This document shows positions 1-8,251 of a stretch of DNA of 64,000 nucleotides, in pieces. Each line of letters starts with the position of its first letter. The first letter of the stretch is position 1. The stretch is taken from the NCBI RefSeq assembly GCF_000244955.1, contig NZ_CM001439.1, forward strand, positions 3,328,385 through 3,392,384, written 5' to 3'. Under the pieces are notes generated by a model. That model was not told where the DNA came from. It saw only the letters and a program-made list of their open reading frames with translations, and did not search any database. The position numbers were made by a program, and so were the translations under genes. Source of the stretch: Saccharomonospora marina XMU15 (GTDB taxonomy: Bacteria; Actinomycetota; Actinomycetes; Mycobacteriales; Pseudonocardiaceae).

Positions 1-927
1 CAGCAGGCCGAGCCGGTCGGCGCGGGCGGTGAGCGCGGCCAGGAACGGCTCGGCCAGCGCGCGGTGGACGTAGATGCGCTCCACCGCGACACAGATCTGT
101 CCGCTGTTGGCGAACGCGCCCGTGGCGGCCTGCTCGGCGGCCCATTCCGGGTCCACCCCGGCGTCGACGAGCAGCGGGTCGTTGCCACCGTTTTCCAGCA
201 GCACCTTGGCTCCGGTTTCCGCTGCCGCCCTCGCGATGGCCCGGCCGGTCTCGCTGCTGCCGACGTGGGCGATGACGTCGATGTCGGGGCTGGAGGTGAT
301 CCACCTGCCGACGGAGCCGTCTCCGGCCAGGCAGTTCAGCACGCCTTCCGGGAAGTGCGGGACCAGCAATTCACCCAGCAGCAGTCCGGTGTGCGGGCAC
401 CGTTCGCTCGGCTTGTGCACCACGGTGTTGCCCGTCACCAGCGCCGCGCCGAGCAGCCCGCAGGCCACGGCGACGGGATCGTTCCACGGCGTCAGCACGG
501 CGACCACGCCACGGGGCTGCGGCACCATCAGATCGGTGGCATGCACCTCTCCCAGCAGCGTCTTGCCCCGGTGGACCGGTCCGAGTTCGGCGTACTGCTC
601 CAGTGTCGCGGCACCGGCGAGCACACCGGCCCTCGCCTCGTCGAGCGGTTTGCCCGTCTCCAACTGGTTGACGCGGGCGAGGTCGTCGACTCGGTCGCGC
701 ACCGCTGCCGCCGCCGCACGCAAGCCCGCCGCCCGGTCGGTCGCGGGGGTCCGGGCCCACAGTGCCCTGGCGGCTGCGGCCGAGGCCACAGCGGCCGCGA
801 CGTCGGCCTCCCGCGCCGCCGCTATACGGCCGACCACGGTGCCGTCCGCGGGGTTGTCGATGCGGATACCGTGCGGGTCGTCCGGCGCGGCTGCGGGCAG
901 GTCGAGTTGTACGGCGAGATCGGTCAT
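1..927 (-). CDS. aldehyde dehydrogenase, 3' end cut by window
   Basis: An NAD(P)-dependent aldehyde dehydrogenase, which oxidises an aldehyde to a carboxylate. The reading frame runs off the left edge, so about 309 N-terminal residues are visible out of the usual 480 or so. The ALDH fold is clear: a TPWN motif near residue 150, the general-base glutamate in LLENGGNDP near 246, and the nucleophilic cysteine in NSGQICV near 280. The ATG is preceded by AGGAGGT at good spacing. The substrate cannot be read from this fragment; NGGND at the catalytic glutamate departs slightly from the common GGK/GGKNP form. No partner gene is in view on this strand, so the pathway is unknown. Confidence 0.93.
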   Translation of the reverse strand, partial: MTDLAVQLDLPAAAPDDPHGIRIDNPADGTVVGRIAAAREADVAAAVASAAAARALWARTPATDRAAGLRAAAAAVRDRVDDLARVNQLETGKPLDEARAGVLAGAATLEQYAELGPVHRGKTLLGEVHATDLMVPQPRGVVAVLTPWNDPVAVACGLLGAALVTGNTVVHKPSERCPHTGLLLGELLVPHFPEGVLNCLAGDGSVGRWITSSPDIDVIAHVGSSETGRAIARAAAETGAKVLLENGGNDPLLVDAGVDPEWAAEQAATGAFANSGQICVAVERIYVHRALAEPFLAALTARADRLGLL

Positions 928-1005
928 GGCACGCACCTCCTGCCGGCGAGGGTGATCCGCGTACCGCTTCGGTAAACGTGCCCTCGCCGGGCAGGTGGTA
1001 CGCCG

Positions 1006-1197
1006 TCAGGTACGGGCGTACTCCTGGCTCACCGCGTTCGGCCCGTTGTAGGTGCGGTCCGGCAGTGCACGCAGATGTTCGAGTACCTCCTCGTCGGCAC
1101 CCTTGGAACGGGCGTGTTCCACCAACTGCTCGCGGGTGCACGGGTAGTCCACCCCGGACAGGTACTTCTGCATCTGGATGGGGTTCGGCGCGGACAT
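1006..1197 (-). CDS. DUF2795 small protein
   Basis: A 63-residue acidic protein of the DUF2795 family, which is common in actinobacteria; its function is not established. It has the typical start (IQMQKYLSGVDYP) followed by a helical region with LVEHARSKGADEEVLEHLRALPD, as in the family. A GGAGGTGAGAG ribosome binding site directly before the ATG decides this start over a longer upstream one that gives low-complexity sequence. It sits head-to-head with the nucleotidyltransferase-like gene and close to BON and DUF2267 genes, a context typical of stress-associated clusters. A role in stress is inference from neighbours only. Confidence 0.85.
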   Translation of the reverse strand: MSAPNPIQMQKYLSGVDYPCTREQLVEHARSKGADEEVLEHLRALPDRTYNGPNAVSQEYART

Positions 1198-1252
1198 GCT
1201 CTCACCTCCAGATCCACGCATACCCCCCAGCAGCCAGGGGTAACCGCACCCG

Positions 1253-1855
1253 GTGGATGTCGACATCGACCGGTTGCTGCGCACAGCCATGCGAGTCAGC
1301 AACGTGTTGCGTGCCGAAGGGGTCCCCTTCGCGCTGGCGGGCGGATGCGCGATCTACGCGCTCGGCGGCCCTGCCTCGGAGCACGACGTCGACGTCTTCC
1401 TCACCAAGGAGGACACTCCCGTGGCGCGCAAGGCGCTCGTGGCCGCCGGGATGCGCGCGGTCGACCCGCCGGAGGACTGGCTGGTCAAGGTCTACGACGG
1501 GGACTGCCTGGTGGACCTGATCTTTCGACCCAACCAGCGCCAGGTGACCACGGACCTGCTGGCCATGGCGACCGAGACGCGGGTGGGTGCCACCACGGCG
1601 CCCGTGCTGCCCGCGACCGAGCTGGTGATCGACAAGCTGCTCGTGCTCGGTGAGCATCGCTGCGACTTCACACCGTTGCTGCCGGTGACGCGGGCGTTGC
1701 GGGAGCAGGTCGACTGGGCGCGGGTGGCACGGGAGACGGGCTGCTCGGCCTACGCCAGGGCGCTGCTCTCGCTGCTGGCCGAGCTGGGTGTGGTGAGCGC
1801 GCGGGAACTGGCGAGCACGGAAGGAGGCATCGATGCGCGACGCGGAGGAGCCTGA
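1253..1855 (+). CDS. nucleotidyltransferase-like protein
   Basis: A 200-residue protein resembling the minimal nucleotidyltransferase / DUF6036-type fold. The N-terminal part carries GGCAIYALGG followed by HDVDVFL, which fits the G-(G/S)-x-D-x-D pattern of polymerase-beta-like transferases. A further acidic strand (CLVDLIF) supplies a candidate third carboxylate near residue 86. The substrate is unknown; relatives act as antitoxins, as RNA- or antibiotic-modifying enzymes, or are inactive. The start is GTG with only a weak upstream AGGGG, so it is uncertain. The gene overlaps the next BON-domain gene by 23 bases, so they are co-transcribed. No toxin partner of the HEPN type is visible nearby. 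Confidence 0.7.
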   Translation: MDVDIDRLLRTAMRVSNVLRAEGVPFALAGGCAIYALGGPASEHDVDVFLTKEDTPVARKALVAAGMRAVDPPEDWLVKVYDGDCLVDLIFRPNQRQVTTDLLAMATETRVGATTAPVLPATELVIDKLLVLGEHRCDFTPLLPVTRALREQVDWARVARETGCSAYARALLSLLAELGVVSARELASTEGGIDARRGGA

Positions 1856-2099
1856 GCCGCCGCAGTACCGCGCCGCCCGGCTGCACAGGGTGCTGGCAGA
1901 GGACGCGCGCACGGCCGAGCTCGGGGTGCAGGTCACGGTGCGGGGGCAGGACGTGTACCTGACCGGGACCGTGTCGTCCCCCGGCCGCAGGGAGGAACTG
2001 GACAAGGTGCTGCGCGAACTGGAGCCGGAGGCGAAGCTGCACAACGACGTGCGCGTGGTCGAGTCGGGCGAGCCGGGAGAGCCGGAGGTGCTGCGATGA
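1833..2099 (+). CDS. BON-domain protein
   Basis: An 88-residue protein that is essentially one BON domain (bacterial OsmY and nodulation), a small alpha/beta fold thought to bind phospholipid or other hydrophobic surfaces. The core is visible as VQVTVRGQDVYLTGTVSSPGRREELDKVL followed by a second strand pair ending in HNDVRVVE. There is no signal peptide or membrane segment, so it should be cytosolic. It overlaps the gene before it by 23 bases and the gene after it by 4, making a three-gene operon with the nucleotidyltransferase-like protein and the phosphoesterase. The exact function is unknown. Confidence 0.8.
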   Translation: MRDAEEPEPPQYRAARLHRVLAEDARTAELGVQVTVRGQDVYLTGTVSSPGRREELDKVLRELEPEAKLHNDVRVVESGEPGEPEVLR

Positions 2100-2827
2100 T
2101 CAGGATCGCGGCTGTCGGAGACGTCCACCTCGGCGAGGACGCCCGCGGCAGGCTGCGGCCCGCGTTGCGGCGGCTGCCCGAACACGCCGACGTGCTGCTA
2201 TTGGCGGGAGACCTGACCAGGCACGGCACGGTGCAGGAGGCGAAAGTGGTCGCCGACGAGTTCCGCGACCTCGGCGTGCCGGTGGTGGCCGTGCTGGGCA
2301 ACCACGACCACCACGCCGAAGCGGTACCCGAACTGACCGAGGTGCTCACCGAGGCCGGTGTGCAGGTGCTTGAGGGTGACGGTGTCGTGCTGTCCGTCGG
2401 CGGCGCACGGCTGGGCGTGGCGGGGGTGAAGGGCTTCGGCGGGGGCTTCGCGGGGCGCTGCGCCAGCGCGTTCGGCGAACGTGAGATGAAGGACTTCGTC
2501 GGCCATACCGTCGACGTGGCGGCCAAGCTGCGTTCGGCGCTGGATTCGCTGGACTGCGACGAGCGGGTCGCGCTGACCCACTACTCGCCGACCCCGGAGA
2601 CGTTGCGCGGCGAGCCGCCGGAGATTCACCCGTTCCTCGGCGCCTACCAGCTCGGTGAGGCGGTGGACGCCACCGGCACCGACCTGGCGCTGCACGGTCA
2701 CGCCCACCTCGGCTGCGAGCACGGGGTAACGCCCGGCGGGGTCCGGGTGCGCAACGTGGCTCAGCCGGTGATCCGTTCGGCGTTCGCGGTGTACTGCCTG
2801 CGGGACGGGGCGGGCGGCTGCGACTGA
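2096..2827 (+). CDS. calcineurin-like metallophosphoesterase
   Basis: A 243-residue dinuclear-metal phosphoesterase of the calcineurin superfamily, which hydrolyses phosphomonoesters or diesters. The metal ligands are all present in order: DVHLG near residue 9, AGDLT near 40, GNHDHH near 75, THYSP near 160 and HGHAH near 200. Its size matches stand-alone cytosolic members. It begins with an ATGA overlap on the BON gene and closes the small plus-strand operon. It is convergent with the DUF2267 gene. The substrate (nucleotide, cyclic nucleotide or other) cannot be told from sequence. Confidence 0.9.
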   Translation: MIRIAAVGDVHLGEDARGRLRPALRRLPEHADVLLLAGDLTRHGTVQEAKVVADEFRDLGVPVVAVLGNHDHHAEAVPELTEVLTEAGVQVLEGDGVVLSVGGARLGVAGVKGFGGGFAGRCASAFGEREMKDFVGHTVDVAAKLRSALDSLDCDERVALTHYSPTPETLRGEPPEIHPFLGAYQLGEAVDATGTDLALHGHAHLGCEHGVTPGGVRVRNVAQPVIRSAFAVYCLRDGAGGCD

Positions 2828-2844
2828 GCGCGTGGCCCGCTGGT

Positions 2845-3546
2845 TCAGCGGCCGGGTCCGGCTTCCACGATGCGGTCGATGCGCTCGGCCAGCTGGATGT
2901 CGGGCTCGGTGACGGCCGCCCGGCCGGTGCGCAGCGTGAACCGAACCCCGCCTTGGACGCGTTCGACGTGCGCGTGGTCGTTGGCCGCGCGAGCCTCGCG
3001 TTCCACCCTGTTCACCAGCGGTGTGACGGCTTCTTCGGGCAGCAGCACGGTGCGGCTGATGCCGGTGTGGTCGCCCTCCCATCCGGTGAGGCCGCGCAAT
3101 GCCGTGGCGACCTCTTCCTCGGAGAGTTCGGTGGGCACCTCGGCGCGCACACTGCGCGCCCGCTGCGGTGGCTGTCCACCCGCGTCGAGGAGGTCGATGA
3201 GATCGGAGTCCAGCCGCTCCCGCAGCCGCTCGACCACGTCCGCGTCGGTGTCGCGCAGCCCGTCCACCACCGCCTTCGCCAGGTAGCGCGCTCGCTCCTG
3301 CGTGGTGTGCAGCCGTTGCGCCACCTCGATGACGAGGTCGGAGCCGCTTCTGTGCTCCCGCTGCCCCGGCACGAGCACCGCCTCGTCGAGGCTTCCCGGC
3401 AGTTCACTGGCCAGGGCGCGGCGGTCGGCGGGGTCGAGCGAGTGCGCGGCCGTGCTGAGCACCGCGGTGGTGGTGTCACGTGCCTGCTCGGCGGTCTCCA
3501 ACGCGCCGCGGCGGCGTACGGAGTCGACGAGCTCGGAGTACTTCAC
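2845..3546 (-). CDS. DUF2267 protein with pterin-dehydratase-like C-terminus
   Basis: A 233-residue two-part protein. Residues 1-135 form a DUF2267 helical domain (starts KYSELVDSVRRRGAL). Residues 145-230 resemble 4a-hydroxytetrahydrobiopterin (pterin-4a-carbinolamine) dehydratase, with the framework LSEEEV...LTGW...ISRTVLL and LRTGRAAVTEPDIQLAERID. The active-site HHP motif is degraded to DHAHV, so catalysis is doubtful. The GTG start is chosen because AGGAAGGAGG lies nine bases upstream; longer frames give proline/arginine-rich low-complexity sequence. DUF2267 proteins often sit among stress genes, as here. Function is unknown; a ligand- or protein-binding role for the tail is inference. 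Confidence 0.78.
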   Translation of the reverse strand: MKYSELVDSVRRRGALETAEQARDTTTAVLSTAAHSLDPADRRALASELPGSLDEAVLVPGQREHRSGSDLVIEVAQRLHTTQERARYLAKAVVDGLRDTDADVVERLRERLDSDLIDLLDAGGQPPQRARSVRAEVPTELSEEEVATALRGLTGWEGDHTGISRTVLLPEEAVTPLVNRVEREARAANDHAHVERVQGGVRFTLRTGRAAVTEPDIQLAERIDRIVEAGPGR

Positions 3547-3668
3547 CAACGTCGGCCTCCTTCCTGGTCCGGGCAACCGGCGAGTACCCGCTCGGGGCGG
3601 GCCTATTCGCGGGTTTCGCCGCGTACCGGCACGGGAAGGCTCGTGCTGCGACGACAAAGGGAGCGCCG

Positions 3669-4166
3669 ATGACGACCAGCGTTGTGTGCGAGGGCGACCG
3701 GGATTCCCCCACCGTGCTGGTGCTCGACCCGGCCCCGCAAACCGATCACGGCGAACTGCCGCGTGCCTGGCGGGAGTTGAGTGAGCGGCGCCGCATCGTG
3801 TGGTGCAGGCTGGCTGCCGCTGAGGCGCTGGCCGAGGCCGACCGGCTGCTCGCCGACCCGGACGCGCTGGGCAGGCCCATCGACGTCGTCACAGGGCCCG
3901 GGGCGGACGAGCGGGTCCAGGCGTTGCTGAACCGCCACGCGGGCCCGGTGCGCGCGCTGCTGCTGGTCGATCCTGCCCGGCAGGACTGGGTGGGCGAGGC
4001 CGCCCTCGGCATCACGGTCCGCACGGTGGGCTCGGCCGGGAAGGCCGGACGGACGGCGAGGCCGCTGCACCGCGCCGATGTGCGCACCGACGTCGAGTCG
4101 GCCATCGCCGAACTCGACGCCGACTCGGCTCTGCCCGCTCCGGACAAGGCACAAGGAGGAGCATGA
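3669..4166 (+). CDS. hypothetical protein, alpha/beta-hydrolase remnant-like
   Basis: A 165-residue protein I do not recognise with certainty. The first half reads like the start of an alpha/beta-hydrolase or Rossmann fold (TVLVLDPAPQTDHGELPRAWRELS, then IDVVTGPGADERVQALLNRH and VRALLLVDPA), but no GxSxG nucleophile elbow or catalytic histidine is visible. It may be a non-enzymatic relative. It overlaps the following small gene by four bases, so both are translated together. It is divergent from the DUF2267 gene across about 120 bases that probably hold both promoters. Function unknown. Confidence 0.6.
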   Translation: MTTSVVCEGDRDSPTVLVLDPAPQTDHGELPRAWRELSERRRIVWCRLAAAEALAEADRLLADPDALGRPIDVVTGPGADERVQALLNRHAGPVRALLLVDPARQDWVGEAALGITVRTVGSAGKAGRTARPLHRADVRTDVESAIAELDADSALPAPDKAQGGA

Positions 4167-4516
4167 CTCACCACGAGCGCGACGACCTGCCGTTGCCCGA
4201 CTACGACCACCTGCCGGTGCCCGCGCTTCGCGAACGCATCCGGTCGCTGACCGCCGAGGAGATCGAGCGGTTGCTGGCCTACGAGCACGCCCATGCCGAC
4301 CGGTTGCCGGTGGTCACCGCGATGCGTGCCCGGCTGGAACAGCTGGAGCAGGGCGCCACGCCGACCTCGGGTGACCACAGCATCCGGCCGGAACAGTCAC
4401 CGCCGACTCGCGGCGGCTCGCAGGTCGGCACCGACACCACCGCCGAGGCGGTAAACCCGCCGCCGCACGGTGTTCCAGCGCAGCCGGCCAAGCCCAAGGG
4501 CGACCGGGGCGGCTGA
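4163..4516 (+). CDS. small conserved hypothetical protein
   Basis: A 117-residue acidic protein of unknown function. The first 60 residues are ordered and carry the helix pair LPVPALRERIRSLTAEEIERLLAYEHAHADR, a pattern I associate with small actinobacterial proteins next to BON/DUF2267 stress genes. The last 50 residues are rich in proline, glycine and threonine and probably disordered. It starts with an ATGA overlap on the upstream hypothetical gene, with GGAGG just before it. It is convergent with the VanW-like gene. No catalytic motif or membrane segment is seen. Confidence 0.65.
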   Translation: MTHHERDDLPLPDYDHLPVPALRERIRSLTAEEIERLLAYEHAHADRLPVVTAMRARLEQLEQGATPTSGDHSIRPEQSPPTRGGSQVGTDTTAEAVNPPPHGVPAQPAKPKGDRGG

Positions 4517-4536
4517 TTCCCGCGGCCGTCGGTGGT

Positions 4537-6675
4537 TCAGGTTCCGAAGATGCCGACGGCGGCCGCCTCGGCGTCCGCACTCGCCCCGTCGGGGCTGTCG
4601 GGGTCGTCGGGGTTGTCAGGGTTGTCAGGGTTGTCGGAACCGCGGGCACCTTGGGCGCTGCCGGCGTCACCGGCGCCCGCCGCGTGCTGCCCCGGCGCGG
4701 CCGTGGGGTCGCCGGCTTCGTCCGGCGATGCGGGCGACGGCTCGGGGTCGGGCTCGGGTTCCTCGCACACCACCCTCGGTTGCCCCCGGTAGACCACGGT
4801 GCGCTTCTCACGACGGATCTCGGCACCGGTGTCGGCATCGCGGATGATGCGGGTGTCGGTGGTGGTGAACCCGCTGGTTCCCGAACTCGGTGAGCACTCC
4901 GCCTCGGGCAGCACCGTCGTGGGTGGCGCGGTGTAGTTGAACCGGCCACCGGTGACCGACTCGACCTCGTAGCGTTTGGTTCCCCACAACCTGACCGTGA
5001 TGTCGGAGGGCGTCCACCTGGTCTGGATCACCACACCGGTCGGCGCGTCGTTGGTGAACTTCAGATCGATCACGCTGCTGCCGTCCGGGTTCTGGAAGAC
5101 CGTGGCCTCCCTGCCCTGCGGGTAGCGGCTGATGTAGTAACTGTGTTCGGTGTGCTCGGTGTCGCGCATTCCCGCGAAGTAGGCGGCGTTGTACAGCGTT
5201 GTCGCGAACTGCGAGATTCCGCCGCCGACGGCGCGCCCCGGCTTGCCGCCCGAGATGATGCCCGCGTAAACGTAGCCTTGCTCCAGGCCACGCGGGCCGG
5301 TGTGGCCGTTGAGGCTGAAGGTCTGCCCCGGCTTCACGACCGCGCCGTTGACCTCCTGCGCCACCCGCCGGATGTTGATGCCGGAGTCGTAGGCGAACCC
5401 GCCGGTGGTGAACTCCCCGATGACCTCCACGATGCCGAGTTCGTGAGCCTCCGATGTGGTCAGTTCCGCCGGGCGTTCGGCGTAGCGGACGCCGACCTGG
5501 CGTTGTTCGCCGCCGCGCAACACCGGCAGCAGATCCTTCGCCAGCGCCTGCCAGTCGACGGTGCGGCCCGGCTGTGACGGCCGCACCGTCACCTGGTCGC
5601 CCTCGAACTCGAATCCGGCGTCGCGGCCGGGTTTCTCGGTGTCGGCGAGCCGGGGGCCGAGCGATTCGGTGAGTGCCTCGGCGTCCACCGCGGCCTGCAG
5701 CGAGCCGGAGCGGTCGACGTCGAAGTGCAGCGCTTGGGCGATCTGTCGTGGCGAGAGCGAGACGTCCTTGCCGTCGGCGTGCACGGTCACCGGCCCTGAC
5801 ACCGCGGGTTCGGCGATGCGTCGCAGCGCGGCACGGACGGAATCGGGCGTGCTGCGCACGGGCACGGTGGTCACCGGCAGCCGCAGTGGTCCCGGGGAGA
5901 CCCAGTGCCGCAGGACGAGCTCGCGGGTCTTCGCGCGGTCGAGCCTCCTGCCCGGCGCGGGGTCGACCGCGACGGGCCGGATGCCGTCGAAGCGCACGTC
6001 ACCTTCGCGGGCCTGCCGGTCGACGACCGCGGCGAGCCGCCGCAACTCGGAGTCGAACCGGCCCTGGTCGGCGTGTGACACCACACCGATCTCCCTGCGG
6101 GTGAACAGTGAAGCGAGCCGGGCGAAGGGGTTCAACGGCTGCTCGGTGGCACGGTCGAGCGTGGCTTCCCAGTCCAGGCTCAGCCGTGCCGTCCCCGGGT
6201 CGATGGTGTGCCGGACATCGGCCGCTCGCAGCCGCACCGGCCTTCGCGTTCGGGGTTCGAGGGTTTCGCGCAGGCGCAGCTCGGCTTCGGCGCGGTCAAG
6301 ACCGCCGACGTCGACGCCCGCGACCACGGTGCCGCGCGCGACGTCGCCCTGGCTGAGGAGCACGTCGCCCGCGTAGAGCAGGAGCGATCCGGCGAACACG
6401 GCGCAGGCGGCCATCGCCGGTGCCCGCCACGGGTTTCGCCGGTCGAACAGCGAACGCAACGAAGCCAGGACGGAAGCGACCCTGCCGCTGCCCGCGTCGC
6501 GGGCCGTCGCGGCACCGGCACCGGCACCGGCCTCGGCGTCAGCGTCGGCGCCGGCCTCGGTGTCGCGATCCGGCGCGGATTCGCCGCCGGAGTGGGCGTC
6601 CTGCTCGCCGTCGCGGACAGGGTCCTCGGTGCTGGCCGCGTGCGGCGGTTCGGTGGAGTCGTTGTCGTCGAACAA
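4537..6675 (-). CDS. VanW-like cell-wall protein
   Basis: A 712-residue membrane-anchored cell-wall protein. An acidic Ala/Asp/Glu-rich cytoplasmic tail (about 1-85) precedes one transmembrane helix (about 95-115), then peptidoglycan-binding-like repeats (about 120-395) and a VanW domain (about 405-580, with VVKPGQTFSLNGHTG and AVGGGISQFATTLYNAA). A conserved tail segment containing RTVVYRGQPRVVCEEP follows, and the C-terminus is disordered with a DNPDNPDNPD repeat. VanW proteins occur in glycopeptide-resistance clusters, but their reaction is unsettled; no other van genes are here. The start is a TTG with only a modest GGGGAA nearby, so the N-terminus is uncertain. It is transcribed in the same direction as the upstream kinase gene. 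Confidence 0.85.
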   Translation of the reverse strand: MFDDNDSTEPPHAASTEDPVRDGEQDAHSGGESAPDRDTEAGADADAEAGAGAGAATARDAGSGRVASVLASLRSLFDRRNPWRAPAMAACAVFAGSLLLYAGDVLLSQGDVARGTVVAGVDVGGLDRAEAELRLRETLEPRTRRPVRLRAADVRHTIDPGTARLSLDWEATLDRATEQPLNPFARLASLFTRREIGVVSHADQGRFDSELRRLAAVVDRQAREGDVRFDGIRPVAVDPAPGRRLDRAKTRELVLRHWVSPGPLRLPVTTVPVRSTPDSVRAALRRIAEPAVSGPVTVHADGKDVSLSPRQIAQALHFDVDRSGSLQAAVDAEALTESLGPRLADTEKPGRDAGFEFEGDQVTVRPSQPGRTVDWQALAKDLLPVLRGGEQRQVGVRYAERPAELTTSEAHELGIVEVIGEFTTGGFAYDSGINIRRVAQEVNGAVVKPGQTFSLNGHTGPRGLEQGYVYAGIISGGKPGRAVGGGISQFATTLYNAAYFAGMRDTEHTEHSYYISRYPQGREATVFQNPDGSSVIDLKFTNDAPTGVVIQTRWTPSDITVRLWGTKRYEVESVTGGRFNYTAPPTTVLPEAECSPSSGTSGFTTTDTRIIRDADTGAEIRREKRTVVYRGQPRVVCEEPEPDPEPSPASPDEAGDPTAAPGQHAAGAGDAGSAQGARGSDNPDNPDNPDDPDSPDGASADAEAAAVGIFGT

Positions 6676-6826
6676 GGCTTCCCCGGCTGGTCACGTGGTA
6701 CGGCGGCGCGAGCTGGCCGGGCCAAGCTACACCACGGTGTTTCGGTGCCCGCCTGCCACGCGGGGAGGTCACTTTTGGGTGTCGATCGGGCGCAGGCTCG
6801 GTCTCGGCTCGATCGACCGGGCCCGC

Positions 6827-8164
6827 TCAGCCCAGGTTCGCGGTGGCCGTGGTAGCGGTGGTCGTGGCCGGCGAGCCGCTGTCCGCGTCGCCGTCCGACT
6901 GCCCCGGCACGAACAGCAACTCCGCGACCAGAATGCCCACGGCGACGGCCGCGAGCACGGCCAGCGCAGCCACGGCGAGCCGGGCGCGGGAGTTGCCGCC
7001 GGAAGGCGCTCCCGCGGCGGGAGCCCCGGGCCTCGGAGCGGGCGCCATCGCCGGTGCCATCGACGGCGGTGGCGGGGCGAGCGGTCCCGGCCGCAGGTCC
7101 AGCCTGGTCGAACCCGGGCGGTGCGCCGCCTGCGCGTTGGCGGGCACGGGCCCCTGGCTCGGCGGCATCGGGCTCGCGGGCATGGTCGGCGGCTCGGTGG
7201 CGACCGGCTGGGCGATTGGCTGCACCTGGGGCTGCTGCACCTGGGGCTGCGGGTTCTGGACTTGCGGGCTTGGGCCTTGCGGATTGTGAGGCTGATGGCC
7301 CTGCGGTTGGGCGCCGGATGGTGGCGAGGGCGGGTTGTGCCCGTCGGCCACGGCCCGCAAGGCCTGCTCGACCTGCGCCATCGTGGGGCGCGCGGTCGGC
7401 TCGCTGTTCAGCATCCATCCCAGTGGCGCGGTGAGCGGGCCCGCCTGGCGCGGTGGAACCACGCGGCCGGTGGCCACGGCGTGCAGCATGGCGATCTCGT
7501 TGCCGTCCGCGCTGTCGAAAGGCGGCCTGCCCTCGACTGCGGCGTACAGGGTGGCGGCCAGTGAGAACACGTCCGAGGCGGGGCCGGGGTCGGCACCGCG
7601 GGCGGCCTCCGGGGACAGGAACGCCGGAGTGCCCGCGAGCAGGCCGGTGCTGGTCACGGTGACGTCGCCCGCGGCACGCGAGATGCCGAAGTCGGTGATC
7701 TTGGCCGTGCCGTCCTCGCCGAGCAGGATGTTGCCCGGCTTCACGTCGCGGTGAATCACGCCCGCGGCGTGGGCGGCTGCCAGCGCCGTGGCCACCTGCG
7801 CGCCGATGCGGGCGATCTCCACCGGCGGCAGCGTGCCCCGCTCCTCCAGCACAGCGGACAGGCTGCGCGAGGGGAGGTACTCCATCACCAGCACCGGGTG
7901 CCCGTCGTGCTCGGCCACGTTGTACACGGAGATGGCGTGCGGGTGTTGCAGCCTGGCGGCGATACGGCCCTCGCGGAACGCTCGTTGCCTCGCCTTCTCC
8001 GTCTCCACCTCGTTCAGTCCGGGCGGCAACAGCAGTTGCTTGACGGCCACCGTGCGGTCCAGCCGCTCGTCCACCGCGCGCCAGACGATCCCCATCGCGC
8101 CGCTGCCGATCCGGCTCTTCAACCGGTAGCGTCCCTCGACCAGCGGCTCCCCGCCCTCACTCAC
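6827..8164 (-). CDS. membrane Ser/Thr protein kinase (PknB-like)
   Basis: A 445-residue Hanks-type Ser/Thr kinase that phosphorylates proteins at the inner face of the membrane. The kinase domain spans about 10-265: glycine loop IGSGAMG, lysine in VAVKQ, catalytic loop VIHRDVKPGN, DFG in ITDFGIS and the GTPAFLSPE activation-segment anchor. A proline/glutamine-rich linker (about 275-375, with repeated PQVQ units) leads to one transmembrane helix near 393-414 and a short outside tail. There are no PASTA domains, so it is not a muropeptide sensor of the PknB type. The GTG start has GGGAGG seven bases upstream. The downstream VanW-like protein could be a substrate, but this is only suggested by position. 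Confidence 0.93.
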   Translation of the reverse strand: MSEGGEPLVEGRYRLKSRIGSGAMGIVWRAVDERLDRTVAVKQLLLPPGLNEVETEKARQRAFREGRIAARLQHPHAISVYNVAEHDGHPVLVMEYLPSRSLSAVLEERGTLPPVEIARIGAQVATALAAAHAAGVIHRDVKPGNILLGEDGTAKITDFGISRAAGDVTVTSTGLLAGTPAFLSPEAARGADPGPASDVFSLAATLYAAVEGRPPFDSADGNEIAMLHAVATGRVVPPRQAGPLTAPLGWMLNSEPTARPTMAQVEQALRAVADGHNPPSPPSGAQPQGHQPHNPQGPSPQVQNPQPQVQQPQVQPIAQPVATEPPTMPASPMPPSQGPVPANAQAAHRPGSTRLDLRPGPLAPPPPSMAPAMAPAPRPGAPAAGAPSGGNSRARLAVAALAVLAAVAVGILVAELLFVPGQSDGDADSGSPATTTATTATANLG

Positions 8165-8251
8165 CTGTGGGCCTCCCTTGCACGCGCGACAGCCTAGAGC
8201 CTGCCCTGCTGCAGGCGCCGCATGCCAGGGGGTATCGGGCGTTCCAGCCGT

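Noticed and set aside
64-975. Plus-strand frames opposite the aldehyde dehydrogenase
   Set aside because: The minus frame has the ALDH catalytic residues and a good ribosome binding site; the plus frames are low-complexity shadows.
4537-6675. Part of a vancomycin resistance cluster
   Set aside because: VanW-like proteins are widespread; no vanHAX, vanRS or related gene lies nearby.
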